NCBI RefSeq assembly: GCF_900102785.1
Contig: NZ_FNGC01000015.1
Location: 62,001 to 126,000, forward strand
Source: Arthrobacter sp. ok362
GTDB lineage: Bacteria; Actinomycetota; Actinomycetes; Actinomycetales; Micrococcaceae
Direction: 5' to 3'
DNA length: 64,000 nucleotides
The notes under the pieces were generated by a model. That model saw only the letters and a program-made list of their open reading frames with translations, did not search any database and had not been told where the DNA came from. This document shows, piece after piece, positions 1 to 8,807 of this stretch (position 1 is the stretch's first letter; each line of letters opens with the position of its first letter). The translations under genes were made by a program, and so were the position numbers.

Positions 1-1074
1 GTTACGGTGGCGCACACACCGGATATCAAGAACCTGCTCCCGGATCTGCAGAGCTACAAACCGACGTTCATTCTCGCCGTTCCGCGCGTCTTCGAAAAGG
101 TCTACAACTCCGCCCTGACCAAGGCCGAGGACGGCGGCAAAGGCGCCATCTTCCACCGCGCCGCGGACACCGCCATCGAATTCTCCCGGGCCCGGCAGGC
201 CGGCAAGGTGGGGCTCGTGCTCAGGCTCAAGCACTCCTTGTTCGACAAGCTCGTGTACAGCAAGCTTCGGGCCGCCATGGGCGGGCACGTCTCCCATGCC
301 GTTTCCGGCGGCGGCCCGCTCGGTGAACGGCTGGGCCACTTCTTCCAGGGCATCGGCATGCAGATCCTGGAAGGGTACGGGCTGACCGAAACCACGGCGC
401 CGGTCACGGTCAACACCCCGGACCTGATCAAGATCGGCACCGTCGGCGCCCCGATTCCCGGCAACTCCGTCAGGATCGCGGACGACGGCGAGATCCTCGC
501 CAAGGGCGTGTGCGTCATGCGCGGCTACTACAAGCGCGACGACCTCTCCGCCGCGACCTTCGACGACGACGGCTGGTTCCGCACGGGCGACATCGGCCAG
601 CTGGACGAGGCGGGGTTCCTGACCATCACCGGACGCAAGAAGGAAATCATCGTCACGGCGGGCGGCAAGAACGTGGTCCCTGCCCTGCTGGAAGACCAGA
701 TCCGGGCGGACGCCCTCGTCTCGCAGGTGCTCGTGGTGGGCGACAACCGCCCGTTCATCGGTGCCCTCGTGACCCTGGACGAAGAGGCCCTTCCCGGCTG
801 GCTGGGCCGCCACGGACTCCCGGCCTCGACCCCGCTCGCCGAGGCTGCCGGGCACCCGGCGGTCAAGGCCGCCGTCCAGGAGCTCATCAACCACGCCAAC
901 CAGTCAGTGTCCCAGGCCGAGGCAATCAAGTCCTTCCGGATCGTGCCGGCCGACTTCACCGAGGCCTCCGGCCACCTGACCCCCTCCATGAAGGTCAAGC
1001 GCGCACAGGTCCTCAAAGACTTCGAGAACGTGATCGAGGACATGTACAGCGCCAAGCGTCCCACCCTCGCCTAG
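1..1074 (+). CDS. Long-chain acyl-CoA synthetase, C-terminal part (5' end outside window)
   Basis: The frame is open from base 1 to a TAG at 1074, so the gene starts upstream of the window and about 357 codons of the C-terminal half are visible. It has the adenylate-forming (ANL) signature: an EGYGLTETTAPV motif near visible residue 125, then GWFRTGDIGQLDEAGFLTITGRKKEIIVTAGGKN read as separate motifs (YxTGD-like, hinge GRKKEII, lysine-containing tail). The GRKKEIIVTAGGKNV block is typical of FadD15-type long-chain fatty acid-CoA ligases, which activate fatty acids with ATP and CoA in the cytoplasm. The catalytic tail near SMKVKRAQV is present. The exact chain-length preference cannot be read. 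It is convergent with pyc and shares a terminator with it. Confidence 0.88.
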   Translation, partial: VTVAHTPDIKNLLPDLQSYKPTFILAVPRVFEKVYNSALTKAEDGGKGAIFHRAADTAIEFSRARQAGKVGLVLRLKHSLFDKLVYSKLRAAMGGHVSHAVSGGGPLGERLGHFFQGIGMQILEGYGLTETTAPVTVNTPDLIKIGTVGAPIPGNSVRIADDGEILAKGVCVMRGYYKRDDLSAATFDDDGWFRTGDIGQLDEAGFLTITGRKKEIIVTAGGKNVVPALLEDQIRADALVSQVLVVGDNRPFIGALVTLDEEALPGWLGRHGLPASTPLAEAAGHPAVKAAVQELINHANQSVSQAEAIKSFRIVPADFTEASGHLTPSMKVKRAQVLKDFENVIEDMYSAKRPTLA

Positions 1075-1088
1075 GTAGCGGACGCCCC

Positions 1089-1143
1089 GCACCGCCAAAA
1101 CCTGCACCGCCAAAACCCGCACCGCCAAAACCCGCACCGCCAA
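1089..1143. repeat. 15-bp tandem repeat, about 3.7 copies
   Basis: Units of gcaccgccaaaaccc start at 1089, 1104, 1119 and 1134 with one substitution, directly after the stop codon region of the acyl-CoA synthetase and directly before a perfect hairpin. It lies between convergent genes and is probably non-coding. Copy number is likely variable between strains (inference). Confidence 0.85.
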
Positions 1144-1180
1144 GAAGGGTCCTTCCAGCTTCGGCTGGAAGGACCCTTCT
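1143..1180. terminator. Bidirectional terminator with TTCG loop
   Basis: A perfect 17-bp inverted repeat (agaagggtccttccagc and its complement) closed by a TTCG loop, at 1143-1159 and 1164-1180. UUCG loops are unusually stable. It sits between the convergent acyl-CoA synthetase (+) and pyc (-) genes and ends in CTTCT or a similar short pyrimidine run on either strand, so it probably serves both. Confidence 0.85.
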
Positions 1181-1215
1181 GGGTTGCTACGGGTTGTTGG
1201 AGTGCTGCGCGGCCG

Positions 1216-4200
1216 CTATTCGACGACGAGCAGCAGGTCCCCGCCCTGGACCTGTTCGATCGAGCCGACGGCGAGGCGCGCCACGGTGCCGGCCACCGGC
1301 GTCGTGATGGACGCTTCCATCTTCATGGCCTCGATGGTGGCCACCGTGTCGCCGGCCTTGACCGTGTCCCCGGCCTTGACGGTCAGCGTGACGGCACCGG
1401 CGAACGGCGAGGCCACCTGGCCCGGCTGGGAGGCGTCGGCGCGTTCGGCGGCCTTGACGTTGCTCACCACTGAACGGTCACGGACCACCACGGGCCGGGA
1501 CTGGCCGTTGAGCGTGCACATGACCGTGCGCATGCCCTTCTCGTCCGGCTCGGAGACGGCCTCGAGCGAGGCGATCAGGCGGACGCCCTTCTCGAGCTCG
1601 ATCTCGTGCTCCGCGCCGCGCTGCAGCCCGAAGAGGTAATCGCGCGTGTCCAGCACCGAAAGGTTGCCGTAGGACTCGACGCTCTTCTGGTAGTCCTTGG
1701 TGGGCCCGGCGAAGAGAAGGCGGTTGAGGGTGCGCCGACGGGTCTTGGAATCGCCGTTGAGCGCAGCGCTGTCCTCGGTGCTGATCTCGACGTCGCGGAC
1801 CTTGATGGTCCGGCCCTGCAGCGCCTTGGTCCGGAAAGGCTCAGGCCAGCCGCCGGGCGGGTCGCCGAGCTCGCCGGAGAGGAAGCCGATCACGGAATCC
1901 GGGACGTCGTACTTCTGCGGGTTTTCGTTGAAGTCCGCGGGATCGGCGTTGAGGCCCACGAGGTGCAGGGCGAGGTCGCCCACCACCTTGGACGACGGCG
2001 TCACCTTCACCAGTCGGCCGAGGATGCGGTCCGCCGCGGTGTACATGTCCTCGATGGCCTCGAAACGTTCGCCCAGGCCCAGCGCCATCGCCTGCTGACG
2101 CAGGTTGGACAGCTGCCCGCCCGGAATCTCATGCTGGTAGACCCGGCCCGTGGGCCCAGGCAGTCCGGACTCGAACGGCGCGTAGACCCGGCGGACGGCT
2201 TCCCAGTAGGGCTCGAGGGCACAAACGTTCGCGAGGCTGAGGCCAGTGTCGCGCGGCGTGTGGGCCAGCGCGGCGACGAGGGCCGAGGCCGAGGGCTGGC
2301 TGGTGGTTCCGGCCAGGGAGGCCGAAGCCACGTCCACGGCATCCACGCCGGCATCCACGGCTGCGAGGAGGGTGGCCAACTGGCCCCCTGCGGTGTCGTG
2401 GGTGTGCAGGTGCACAGGCAGGTCGAACCGCGCCCGCAGCGCCGAGACGAGGCGTGCCGCGGCAGCCGGACGCAGCAGCCCGGCCATGTCCTTGATCGCG
2501 AGGATGTGCGCCCCGGCGTCGACGATCTTCTGCGCCAGCTCCAGGTAGTAGTCCAGCGTGTAGAGCGTTTCCTCCGGATCCAGCATGTCCGCGGTGTAGC
2601 AGAGGGCGACCTCGGCGACGGCGGTACCGGTCTCGCGGACGGCCCGGATGGCCGGGGCCATCTGGTTGACGTCGTTGAGGGCATCGAAGATGCGGAAGAT
2701 GTCGATGCCCGTGGCGGCGGCCTCGTTGACGAACGCCACCGTGACCTCTTCCGGGTAGGGCGTGTAGCCGACGGTGTTGCGGCCGCGGAGCAGCATCTGC
2801 AGGCACAGGTTCGGCATCGCCTTGCGCAGGGCAGCAAGCCGGTCCCACGGGTCTTCGCCGAGGAAGCGCAGGGCGACGTCGTAGGTCGCCCCGCCCCAGG
2901 CCTCGACCGACAGCAGCTCCGGGAGCAGCTTGGACTCGGCCGGACCGGCCGCCACGAGGTCGCGGGTGCGCACACGGGTGGCGAGCAGGGACTGGTGCGC
3001 GTCGCGGAAGGTGGTGTCCGTGACGGCCACGGCGTCCTGCGCGCGCAGGGCCCGGGCAAATCCTTCCGGGCCGAGCTCCAGGAGCCGCTGGCGGGACCCC
3101 GGCCGGGCCTCGGTGTCATCAAGGGCTGGAAGCTTGTCCGCCGGGTCCGTGTGGACCTTAAGTTCGCCGTTGGGCTTGTTGACTGTGACCTCGGCAAGCC
3201 AGGTCAACAGCTTGGTGCCGCGGTCTGCGGAGACCCGCGCCTTCAGCAGCTCGGGCCGTTCGTCAATAAACGAGGTGGCCACATCCCCCGCGACGAAGTC
3301 GGCATCGTCCAGGACGGCCTGCAGGAAGGAGATGTTGGTGGACACGCCGCGGATACGGAACTCGGCGAGGGCGCGCCGGGCCCGGGCCACGGCGGCCGGG
3401 TAGTCGCGGCCTCGGCAGGTCAGCTTGACCAGCATGGAGTCGAAGTGCGGGCTGATCTCCGCGCCCGAGTAGACGGTACCGCCGTCGAGCCGGACACCCG
3501 CTCCGCCGGCCGAGCGGTAGCCGGTGATCTTGCCGACGTCGGGCCGGAAGCCGTTGGCCGGGTCCTCCGTGGTGATGCGGCACTGCAGGGCAGCGCCCTT
3601 GAGCTGGACGCTCTCCTGCGACAGGCCCAGGTCCGCGAGCGTCTCACCGGCGGCGATGCGCAGCTGCGCCTGGACGAGATCGACGTCGGTGACTTCCTCG
3701 GTGACGGTGTGCTCGACCTGGATGCGCGGGTTCATTTCAATGAACACGTGCTGGCCGGCGCGCTCCCCCACCGTGTCGACAAGGAATTCGACCGTGCCGG
3801 CGTTGACGTAGTTCAACGCCTTCGCGAACTTCACGGCGTCGCGGTAGAGCGCCTGCCGGATGCCCTCATCGAGGTTCGGTGCCGGTGCAATCTCGATGAC
3901 CTTCTGGTGGCGGCGCTGGATGGAGCAGTCCCGCTCGAAGAGGTGCATGATGTTGCCCTGGGCGTCGGCCAGAATCTGGACTTCGATGTGGCGCGGGCGC
4001 AGGACGGCCTGCTCGAGGAACATGGTGGGGTCCCCGAACGCTGCGTCCGCTTCGCGCATGGCGGCCTGCAGGGCATCCGGGAGCGCTTCGCGGGTGTCCA
4101 CGCGGCGCATGCCGCGCCCGCCGCCGCCGGCGACGGCCTTGGCGAAGATCGGGAAGCCGATCTCATCCGCGGCGGCGATCAGTTCGTCCAGGTCTTTTGA

Positions 4201-4611
4201 CGGCTGGCTGGACTTGAGCACCGGGACACCGGCCTTGCGGGCGGCCTCGAGGGCGGCAACCTTGTTGCCTGCGAGTTCCAGGACTTCCGCCGGCGGGCCG
4301 ACGAACGTGATGCCGGCCGCCTTCGCGGCGCGCGCCAGGCGCGGGTTCTCGGAGAGGAAGCCGTAGCCGGGGTAGATGGCGTCCGCACCGGACTCCTTGG
4401 CTACCCGCACCACCTCATCAACGTCCAGGTACGCCCGGACCGGGTGTCCCTCCTCGCCGATCAGGTACGCCTCGTCGGCCTTCTGGCGGTGGATCGAGTT
4501 GCGGTCTTCGTGGGGAAACACAGCGACAGTCTTGGCACCCAGCTCGTAGCTCGCGCGGAACGCGCGAATCGCGATTTCGCCGCGGTTGGCCACCAGAATC
4601 TTAGAAAACAT
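1216..4611 (-). CDS. pyc: Pyruvate carboxylase
   Basis: 1131 residues, the usual length of single-chain pyruvate carboxylase, which makes oxaloacetate from pyruvate, bicarbonate and ATP (anaplerosis). Domains in order: N-terminal biotin carboxylase (MFSKILVANRGEIAIRA at the start, GGGGRGMRRV ATP-grasp loop near 165, EMNPRIQVEHTVTEEV near 290-305), carboxyltransferase (TFRDAHQSLLATRVRT near 535, KDMAGLLRP near 710), and a C-terminal biotinyl domain with the biotin lysine in IEAMKMEAS near 1100. The start is supported by AGGAGAAGC six bases before ATG. It is divergent from the ParA-like gene at 4930 and convergent with the acyl-CoA synthetase. Confidence 0.97.
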   Translation of the reverse strand: MFSKILVANRGEIAIRAFRASYELGAKTVAVFPHEDRNSIHRQKADEAYLIGEEGHPVRAYLDVDEVVRVAKESGADAIYPGYGFLSENPRLARAAKAAGITFVGPPAEVLELAGNKVAALEAARKAGVPVLKSSQPSKDLDELIAAADEIGFPIFAKAVAGGGGRGMRRVDTREALPDALQAAMREADAAFGDPTMFLEQAVLRPRHIEVQILADAQGNIMHLFERDCSIQRRHQKVIEIAPAPNLDEGIRQALYRDAVKFAKALNYVNAGTVEFLVDTVGERAGQHVFIEMNPRIQVEHTVTEEVTDVDLVQAQLRIAAGETLADLGLSQESVQLKGAALQCRITTEDPANGFRPDVGKITGYRSAGGAGVRLDGGTVYSGAEISPHFDSMLVKLTCRGRDYPAAVARARRALAEFRIRGVSTNISFLQAVLDDADFVAGDVATSFIDERPELLKARVSADRGTKLLTWLAEVTVNKPNGELKVHTDPADKLPALDDTEARPGSRQRLLELGPEGFARALRAQDAVAVTDTTFRDAHQSLLATRVRTRDLVAAGPAESKLLPELLSVEAWGGATYDVALRFLGEDPWDRLAALRKAMPNLCLQMLLRGRNTVGYTPYPEEVTVAFVNEAAATGIDIFRIFDALNDVNQMAPAIRAVRETGTAVAEVALCYTADMLDPEETLYTLDYYLELAQKIVDAGAHILAIKDMAGLLRPAAAARLVSALRARFDLPVHLHTHDTAGGQLATLLAAVDAGVDAVDVASASLAGTTSQPSASALVAALAHTPRDTGLSLANVCALEPYWEAVRRVYAPFESGLPGPTGRVYQHEIPGGQLSNLRQQAMALGLGERFEAIEDMYTAADRILGRLVKVTPSSKVVGDLALHLVGLNADPADFNENPQKYDVPDSVIGFLSGELGDPPGGWPEPFRTKALQGRTIKVRDVEISTEDSAALNGDSKTRRRTLNRLLFAGPTKDYQKSVESYGNLSVLDTRDYLFGLQRGAEHEIELEKGVRLIASLEAVSEPDEKGMRTVMCTLNGQSRPVVVRDRSVVSNVKAAERADASQPGQVASPFAGAVTLTVKAGDTVKAGDTVATIEAMKMEASITTPVAGTVARLAVGSIEQVQGGDLLLVVE

Positions 4612-4929
4612 GCTTCTCCTGCATCATCGCGGGCGTATCGGTAAGTGCTCACAGTGTCTAGGACCTGTGCGGGCAAACACAAATCATTGTGGCCACTGTC
4701 ACAGCATTATCCGTCACGGACGCCGCGATGGGCAGGGTCCCGGCCATGAAGCTTTTCCTGCATGCCCGGTTCGCGACGTTCTGGCGCCCCCACGCCGGAT
4801 GAAACGGGTTTCGCCGGAGCATCAACATATGATGAGGGGGTGGGTGGCGCACGCACGCCCCGGCTCCGAAGAACGCAGGAGCCGGCACGACCCCGTCTCG
4901 GCAACCGGCGTTAGGTATTGGTTTTTCAA
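4612..4929. other. Divergent intergenic region pyc / ParA-like
   Basis: 318 bases between two divergent genes, so it should contain both promoters. I see no RNA gene, convincing palindrome or well-supported small ORF. A plus-strand open frame with CxxC pairs crosses it but starts inside pyc on the opposite strand and is not credible as a gene. Confidence 0.6.
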
Positions 4930-5817
4930 GTGCAAGTAGTGAGCATCAGCAGCCTCAAAGGCGGTGTCGGCAAGACATCCGTGACCACCGGACTGGCGTC
5001 GGCGGCATTGGCCGCCGGCATCCCCACCCTCGTCGTCGACCTTGACCCGCACGCTGACGCCAGCACCGCCCTGGGCGTGAGCCCGGACGATCAGCTTGAT
5101 ATCGGCAGGATGCTGAGGTCGCCCCGGCGGGCCCACTTGGCTGACAACGTGGTTCCCAGCGGCTGGGTGGAACACGCCAGGATCAACGGAGGCGCCAACG
5201 GCCGCGCCAACGGCAGCACCAACGGTAGAACACAACCCGGCGCTGCAACCTCCGTCCTCGACGTGGCGGTCGGCTCTGCCTACACCGGCATCTACGACCG
5301 GCCTGACCTGGGCCGCCGCGACCTCCGCCGGCTCTCCGCTGTGCTGGCCGATGCCACGAACTATGAACTCGTCCTAGTGGATTGCCCCCCGTCGCTGAAC
5401 GGCCTGACCCGGATGGCGTGGTCCGCAAGCGACAAGGTGACCCTGGTGGCCGAACCGGGGCTCTTCTCGGTGGCCGGCACGGAGCGCACCATGCGCGCCA
5501 TCGCGTTGTTCCGGCAGGAATTCGCCCCCAAGCTGTCCCCCGCCGGCATTGTGGCCAACCGGGTGCGCAGCGGCTCGGCCGAGCACACGTTCCGGCTCTC
5601 GGAGATGGAGTCCATGTTCGGCCAGCTGCTGCTGAGCCCTCACATCCCGGAGCAGGCGAACTGGCAGCAGATCCAGGGCGCAGCCCACTCCATCCACCAC
5701 TGGCCCGGAGACTCGGCCAAGAACGCGGCCGGGCTCTTCGATACCCTGCTGCAGAACCTGCTGCATCCCAACGGCGCGGCCCCGGCCGGCACTGTCCGCA
5801 ACCGCAACTTGCGTTAA
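4930..5817 (+). CDS. ParA/MinD-family ATPase
   Basis: 295 residues starting at GTG (MQVVSISSLKGGVGKTS). The in-frame TTG at 4918 would add four unlikely residues. The deviant Walker A KGGVGKTS lies at residues 9-16, a Walker A'-like VDLDPHAD near 37-44 and a Walker B-like VLVDCPPS near 150. A low-complexity Asn/Gly/Arg insertion (NGGANGRANGSTNGRTQ) interrupts residues about 84-100. ParA ATPases position DNA or protein cargo, or regulate division. There is no parB or parS next to it, so this is an orphan. Its place beside resR/ftsR suggests a cell-cycle role (inference only). A hairpin at 5907-5943 follows. Confidence 0.85.
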   Translation: MQVVSISSLKGGVGKTSVTTGLASAALAAGIPTLVVDLDPHADASTALGVSPDDQLDIGRMLRSPRRAHLADNVVPSGWVEHARINGGANGRANGSTNGRTQPGAATSVLDVAVGSAYTGIYDRPDLGRRDLRRLSAVLADATNYELVLVDCPPSLNGLTRMAWSASDKVTLVAEPGLFSVAGTERTMRAIALFRQEFAPKLSPAGIVANRVRSGSAEHTFRLSEMESMFGQLLLSPHIPEQANWQQIQGAAHSIHHWPGDSAKNAAGLFDTLLQNLLHPNGAAPAGTVRNRNLR

Positions 5818-5906
5818 CCGGCGGCTGCCCGGCACCGGCCGCGGACTCCGAACCGGCCGGATCCCGGCACCGGCGCACCAGACTTTACGAACTGAGCGTT
5901 CAACGA

Positions 5907-5943
5907 ACTGAGGCCGCCTCCCTGTCCGGAAGGCGGCCTCAGT
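5907..5943. terminator. Terminator between convergent ParA-like and resR genes
   Basis: Inverted repeat actgaggccgcct / aggcggcctcagt, a 13-bp stem with an 11-base loop, between the ends of two convergent genes. It is probably bidirectional. No strong T tract follows, as is common in high-GC actinobacteria. Confidence 0.75.
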
Positions 5944-5978
5944 CGCGTCTGTAACTCTCGTGTCTGTACCGGAGCGCG

Positions 5979-6575
5979 CTAGCCGATCTTGCGGGCCGCG
6001 CGGCGCTTGCTCAGTTCGTCGTCGGGAAAGGACTGGTCCGCGGCGTGTTCGCTGGGAAGGGCTGCGAGGCTTCCTTCAACTTCGCGCCAGACACGGCCGA
6101 CGGCGATGCCGAACACCCCCTGGCCGCCCTGGACCAGATCGATCACTTCGTCCGCCGATGTGCACTCGTATACGCTCGCACCGTCGCTCATGAGCGTGAT
6201 CTGGGCGAGGTCTTCGACGCCGCGCTCCCGCAGGTGCTCCACGGCCGTGCGGATCTGCTGCAGGGAGACACCGGTGTCCAGGAGCCGCTTGACCACCTTG
6301 AGGACCAGGATGTCCCGGAAGCCGTAGAGCCGTTGCGAGCCGGAGCCAGCAGCGCCGCGCACGGCGGGCTCAACGAGCCCGGTGCGTGCCCAGTAGTCGA
6401 GTTGGCGGTAGGTAATGCCGGCCGCCTTGCAGGCGGTGGGGCCGCGGTAGCCCGCGTCTTCGTCCAGCACGGGAAGATCCTCGGTGAACAGCAGGCCTTG
6501 GGCACCGCTGGCGGGCACAGCAACGCCGGCCGTCGCGGCCTGCTTCAGCTCGCCCGCTTCGCCTTTCGGACTCAC
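5979..6575 (-). CDS. resR: MerR-family cell-division regulator (Rv1830/ResR-like)
   Basis: 198 residues from GTG at 6575, chosen because AAGGAGGG lies five bases upstream. Longer readings lack such a site. A MerR winged helix at about residues 42-110 (GITYRQLDYWARTGLVEP, then RLYGFRDILVLKVVKRLLD) is followed by a helix LQQIRTAVEHLRERG and a C-terminal domain with no metal-binding cysteines. It is the last gene of the gcvH-garA-ftsR-DUF151-resR order seen in mycobacteria (Rv1826-Rv1830), where the Rv1830 homologue is linked to growth and division after antibiotic stress. It is separated from the DUF151 gene by about 350 bp, so it probably also has its own promoter. Confidence 0.85.
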   Translation of the reverse strand: MSPKGEAGELKQAATAGVAVPASGAQGLLFTEDLPVLDEDAGYRGPTACKAAGITYRQLDYWARTGLVEPAVRGAAGSGSQRLYGFRDILVLKVVKRLLDTGVSLQQIRTAVEHLRERGVEDLAQITLMSDGASVYECTSADEVIDLVQGGQGVFGIAVGRVWREVEGSLAALPSEHAADQSFPDDELSKRRAARKIG

Positions 6576-6927
6576 GTGGACCCTCCTTGTCGTGAGTTCC
6601 CCTGAGTAAGTTGCATCGGCAGCAATATATGTGAACAGCTGCATGACACAGGATAATGACTTCATCCGTGTAATTCAGCCGAGGCTGCACTTTCCAGTGT
6701 GACTTGCGCGGCTACCGTATGCAATGGGAACTTGTACCTCCGACGTTAGGCCTGCTGGGGCCCAAGGTCAAAGACGTTGGGGCTATTCGGCGGGCGTGTC
6801 GAAACTTTCATCCTCGACTTTAACGTTTAATGCCGCCACAGCTGTCCCAAGCGTCTCAGAAACCTCAGCCGCCACAGGCACACCAGCAACCCCGGCAGCC
6901 TCCTTGGCCCCGGTTACCAGCGGCAAT
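6576..6927. other. Intergenic region upstream of resR
   Basis: 352 bases between the end of the DUF151 gene and the start of resR. It probably carries the resR promoter. A TATATT element at about 6630 (minus strand) is one weak -10 candidate. An AT-rich AACGTT palindrome inside tttaacgtttaat lies at about 6820-6832. The stretch 6783-6927 on the minus strand reads as a protein-like frame rich in Ala, Val and Glu (see findings), but I see no start or RBS for it. Confidence 0.45.
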
Positions 6928-7431
6928 TCAGCCGCCGAAGTCTTCCGGTTCGACGTCGTCGAGGAACTCGCGGAAGCGCCGTAGTTCGCCTTCCTCGTCC
7001 ACGGCGGGTCCGGGATGCGTGTCCTCGCCCTCGTCGTGTTCGGTGATCCGGACGCCGGCCTCGTCCATGACGGCGTCGGCACACCAGATCCGGCACTTGG
7101 CGCGCAGGGCAAGCGCCAAGGCATCCGAGGCCCGGGAGCTTACGGTGGTTCCGTTCTCGAACTGCAGTTGCCCGTAAAAGATGTTGTCCTCCACCGCGAC
7201 GATGTTGACGCTGACGATCGTGTGGCCCAGGGCCTCGACAACGTCCACCAGGAGGTCGTGGGTCATCGGCCGGGGCGGGACGACCCCCTGCTGGGCCAGG
7301 GCGATGGCACTGGCTTCCGGAGTCCCGATCCAGATCGGCACGTGGCGCTCACCATGGATTTCTTTGAGCAGGACAAGCGGCTGGTTGGACGGCAATTCAA
7401 TCCGCACGCCGACAATCTCCACCTCAATCAT
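6928..7431 (-). CDS. DUF151 bifunctional nuclease-family protein (Rv1829-like)
   Basis: 167 residues. It begins MIEVEIVGVRIELPSNQP at the ATG that overlaps the ftsR stop by one base (TGATG). The DUF151 core includes LKEIHGERHVPIWIGTPEA near residues 25-45 and DALALALRAKCRI near 115-127, followed by an acidic tail ending EPEDFGG. Some DUF151 proteins have DNase/RNase activity, but the cellular role of the actinobacterial member is not established. Translational coupling to ftsR and conserved neighbourhood suggest a shared function with the two MerR regulators. Confidence 0.88.
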   Translation of the reverse strand: MIEVEIVGVRIELPSNQPLVLLKEIHGERHVPIWIGTPEASAIALAQQGVVPPRPMTHDLLVDVVEALGHTIVSVNIVAVEDNIFYGQLQFENGTTVSSRASDALALALRAKCRIWCADAVMDEAGVRITEHDEGEDTHPGPAVDEEGELRRFREFLDDVEPEDFGG

Positions 7432-8153
7432 CAGATGTCCATCCTCGAGATGCGGTCGTGGACCAGCGCCTGGTGCAGGGACAGGCAGAGGTCGCTGATT
7501 TCCCGGGCTGCCTCGGCGGCGCGGGCTTGGGAGGCAGCGTCCTTGCGGGACGTCAGCGTGGCCACGGCGCGTTCCACGAGCCCAAATTCGCGGTCGGCAG
7601 CTGCCTGGAAGGGCCGCAGGTGGCGCGGTTCCAGGCCGTGGCCCTCCAGCTGGACGCAAGCCCGCGCCACCTGCAGGGCGTGTTCGTCGAACTTGCCGTT
7701 GACGTGCCCGATCAGGCCGTAGCTTAAGAGGGATTCCAGCAAGGGGACGCTCGCCCCGGATTCGGCACGGAGCTGCTCCTCGCTGAGCCGGCGCGCACGG
7801 CTCTGCAGCTCGGTGGCGAGCTCCTCGGAGACGATCCGCGGGGAGACAGTGACGCCTGCCGGCAGGTTTTCCGGCCGTTCGCCCCGGTCGATCGCGTCGA
7901 GGTAGTCCTTGATGACCTTTAGCGGCAGGTACTGGTCACGCTGGAGGGACAGGACAAAGCGCAGCCGTTCGACGTCGTTCTCGGAATACTGCCGGTAGCC
8001 GGCAGGGGTCCGCTGCGGGTTGATGAGTCCTTTTTCCTCAAGGAACCGGATTTTTGACGCGGTCATGCTGGGAAAGTCGTCACTCAATTGAGCCAGGACT
8101 TCCCCGATGTTCAGAACCTGGGGTCCGCGCCGATCCGCATGTGCCGTGGCCAC
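7431..8153 (-). CDS. ftsR: MerR-family regulator of cell division (FtsR-like)
   Basis: 240 residues. An N-terminal MerR helix-turn-helix at about 14-80 (LNIGEVLAQLSDDFPSMTAS, KIRFLEEKGLINPQRTPAGY, RQYSENDVERL) precedes a dimerisation helix and an alpha-helical C-terminal domain of about 130 residues. In corynebacteria the homologue FtsR activates ftsZ, and Rv1828 is the mycobacterial counterpart. It lies 17 bases downstream of garA and overlaps the DUF151 start, so garA-ftsR-DUF151 is probably one transcript. Confidence 0.88.
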   Translation of the reverse strand: MATAHADRRGPQVLNIGEVLAQLSDDFPSMTASKIRFLEEKGLINPQRTPAGYRQYSENDVERLRFVLSLQRDQYLPLKVIKDYLDAIDRGERPENLPAGVTVSPRIVSEELATELQSRARRLSEEQLRAESGASVPLLESLLSYGLIGHVNGKFDEHALQVARACVQLEGHGLEPRHLRPFQAAADREFGLVERAVATLTSRKDAASQARAAEAAREISDLCLSLHQALVHDRISRMDI

Positions 8154-8170
8154 AGGCAGCTACCCCGGAA

Positions 8171-8647
8171 TCAGACGTTGCCTGCTGCGCGGGCAGGGCT
8201 GCGATAGAAGGTGAGCCGGAACTTGCCGATCTGGACCTCGTTGCCGGACTTCAGTTCCACGGAGTCCACGCGGTCGTGGTTGACGTAGGTGCCGTTCAGG
8301 CTCCCGGTGTCCACGACCTCGAAGCTGCGCGCGGTGCGGCGGAATTCTACGTGCCTGCGGGACACGGTGACGTCGTCGAGGAAGATATCGGCGTCCGGGT
8401 GGCGGCCGGCCGTCGTGACGTCAGAGTCCAGCAGGAACCGCGCGCCGGCGTTGGGGCCGCTGTGCGCCACGAGCAGGGCCGATCCGAAGGGAAGGGCCTC
8501 TACGGCCGCCCGCTCCTCGGTCGAGAGCTTCGGTGTGAAGTTGGGTTCATCGCGCACCGGAGTGAGGTTGATCGACGTGGTCTCCGAAGCCTTCACTCCA
8601 CCCGTGCCGTAACCGTCACCGGTGTCGTTCCGTTCGTGCCCAAACAT
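8171..8647 (-). CDS. garA: FHA-domain metabolic switch protein GarA/OdhI
   Basis: 158 residues from ATG at 8647, fixed by GAGGAGG five bases upstream. The N-terminal ETTSINL (residues about 22-28) is the phosphothreonine motif targeted by PknG/PknB in the family. The FHA domain follows (TTAGRHPDADIFLDDVTVSR, RRHVEF, GSLNGTYVN). In mycobacteria and corynebacteria the unphosphorylated protein inhibits 2-oxoglutarate dehydrogenase and tunes glutamate metabolism, and phosphorylation turns it off. That role is inferred from the family. It lies between gcvH and ftsR on the same strand. Confidence 0.92.
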   Translation of the reverse strand: MFGHERNDTGDGYGTGGVKASETTSINLTPVRDEPNFTPKLSTEERAAVEALPFGSALLVAHSGPNAGARFLLDSDVTTAGRHPDADIFLDDVTVSRRHVEFRRTARSFEVVDTGSLNGTYVNHDRVDSVELKSGNEVQIGKFRLTFYRSPARAAGNV

Positions 8648-8807
8648 TGAGTCCTCCTCATTCGTTGCAGGTGTCCCCCCTGCAAACAACGCATGCCGTC
8701 CGGAAAAGCCTCGCAGTCCCGGTATTGAGGCCTTTCGGCGGGGCGCGGCTTTGTTTTGTTATCCCAACAACACTCTCCGGCGACCCCGGACCGAACGACC
8801 TCTGTCT

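Noticed and set aside
1606..4200. Very long plus-strand open frame opposite pyc
   Set aside because: It is the mirror of a high-GC coding region. The minus strand has all pyruvate carboxylase domains, and the plus frame has repetitive Arg/Val/Gly-rich composition and no RBS.
4586..4939. Plus-strand frame with CSQC and CGHC pairs between pyc and the ParA-like gene
   Set aside because: It begins inside pyc on the other strand, lacks a Shine-Dalgarno site and overlaps the ParA-like start. The cysteine spacing is probably chance.
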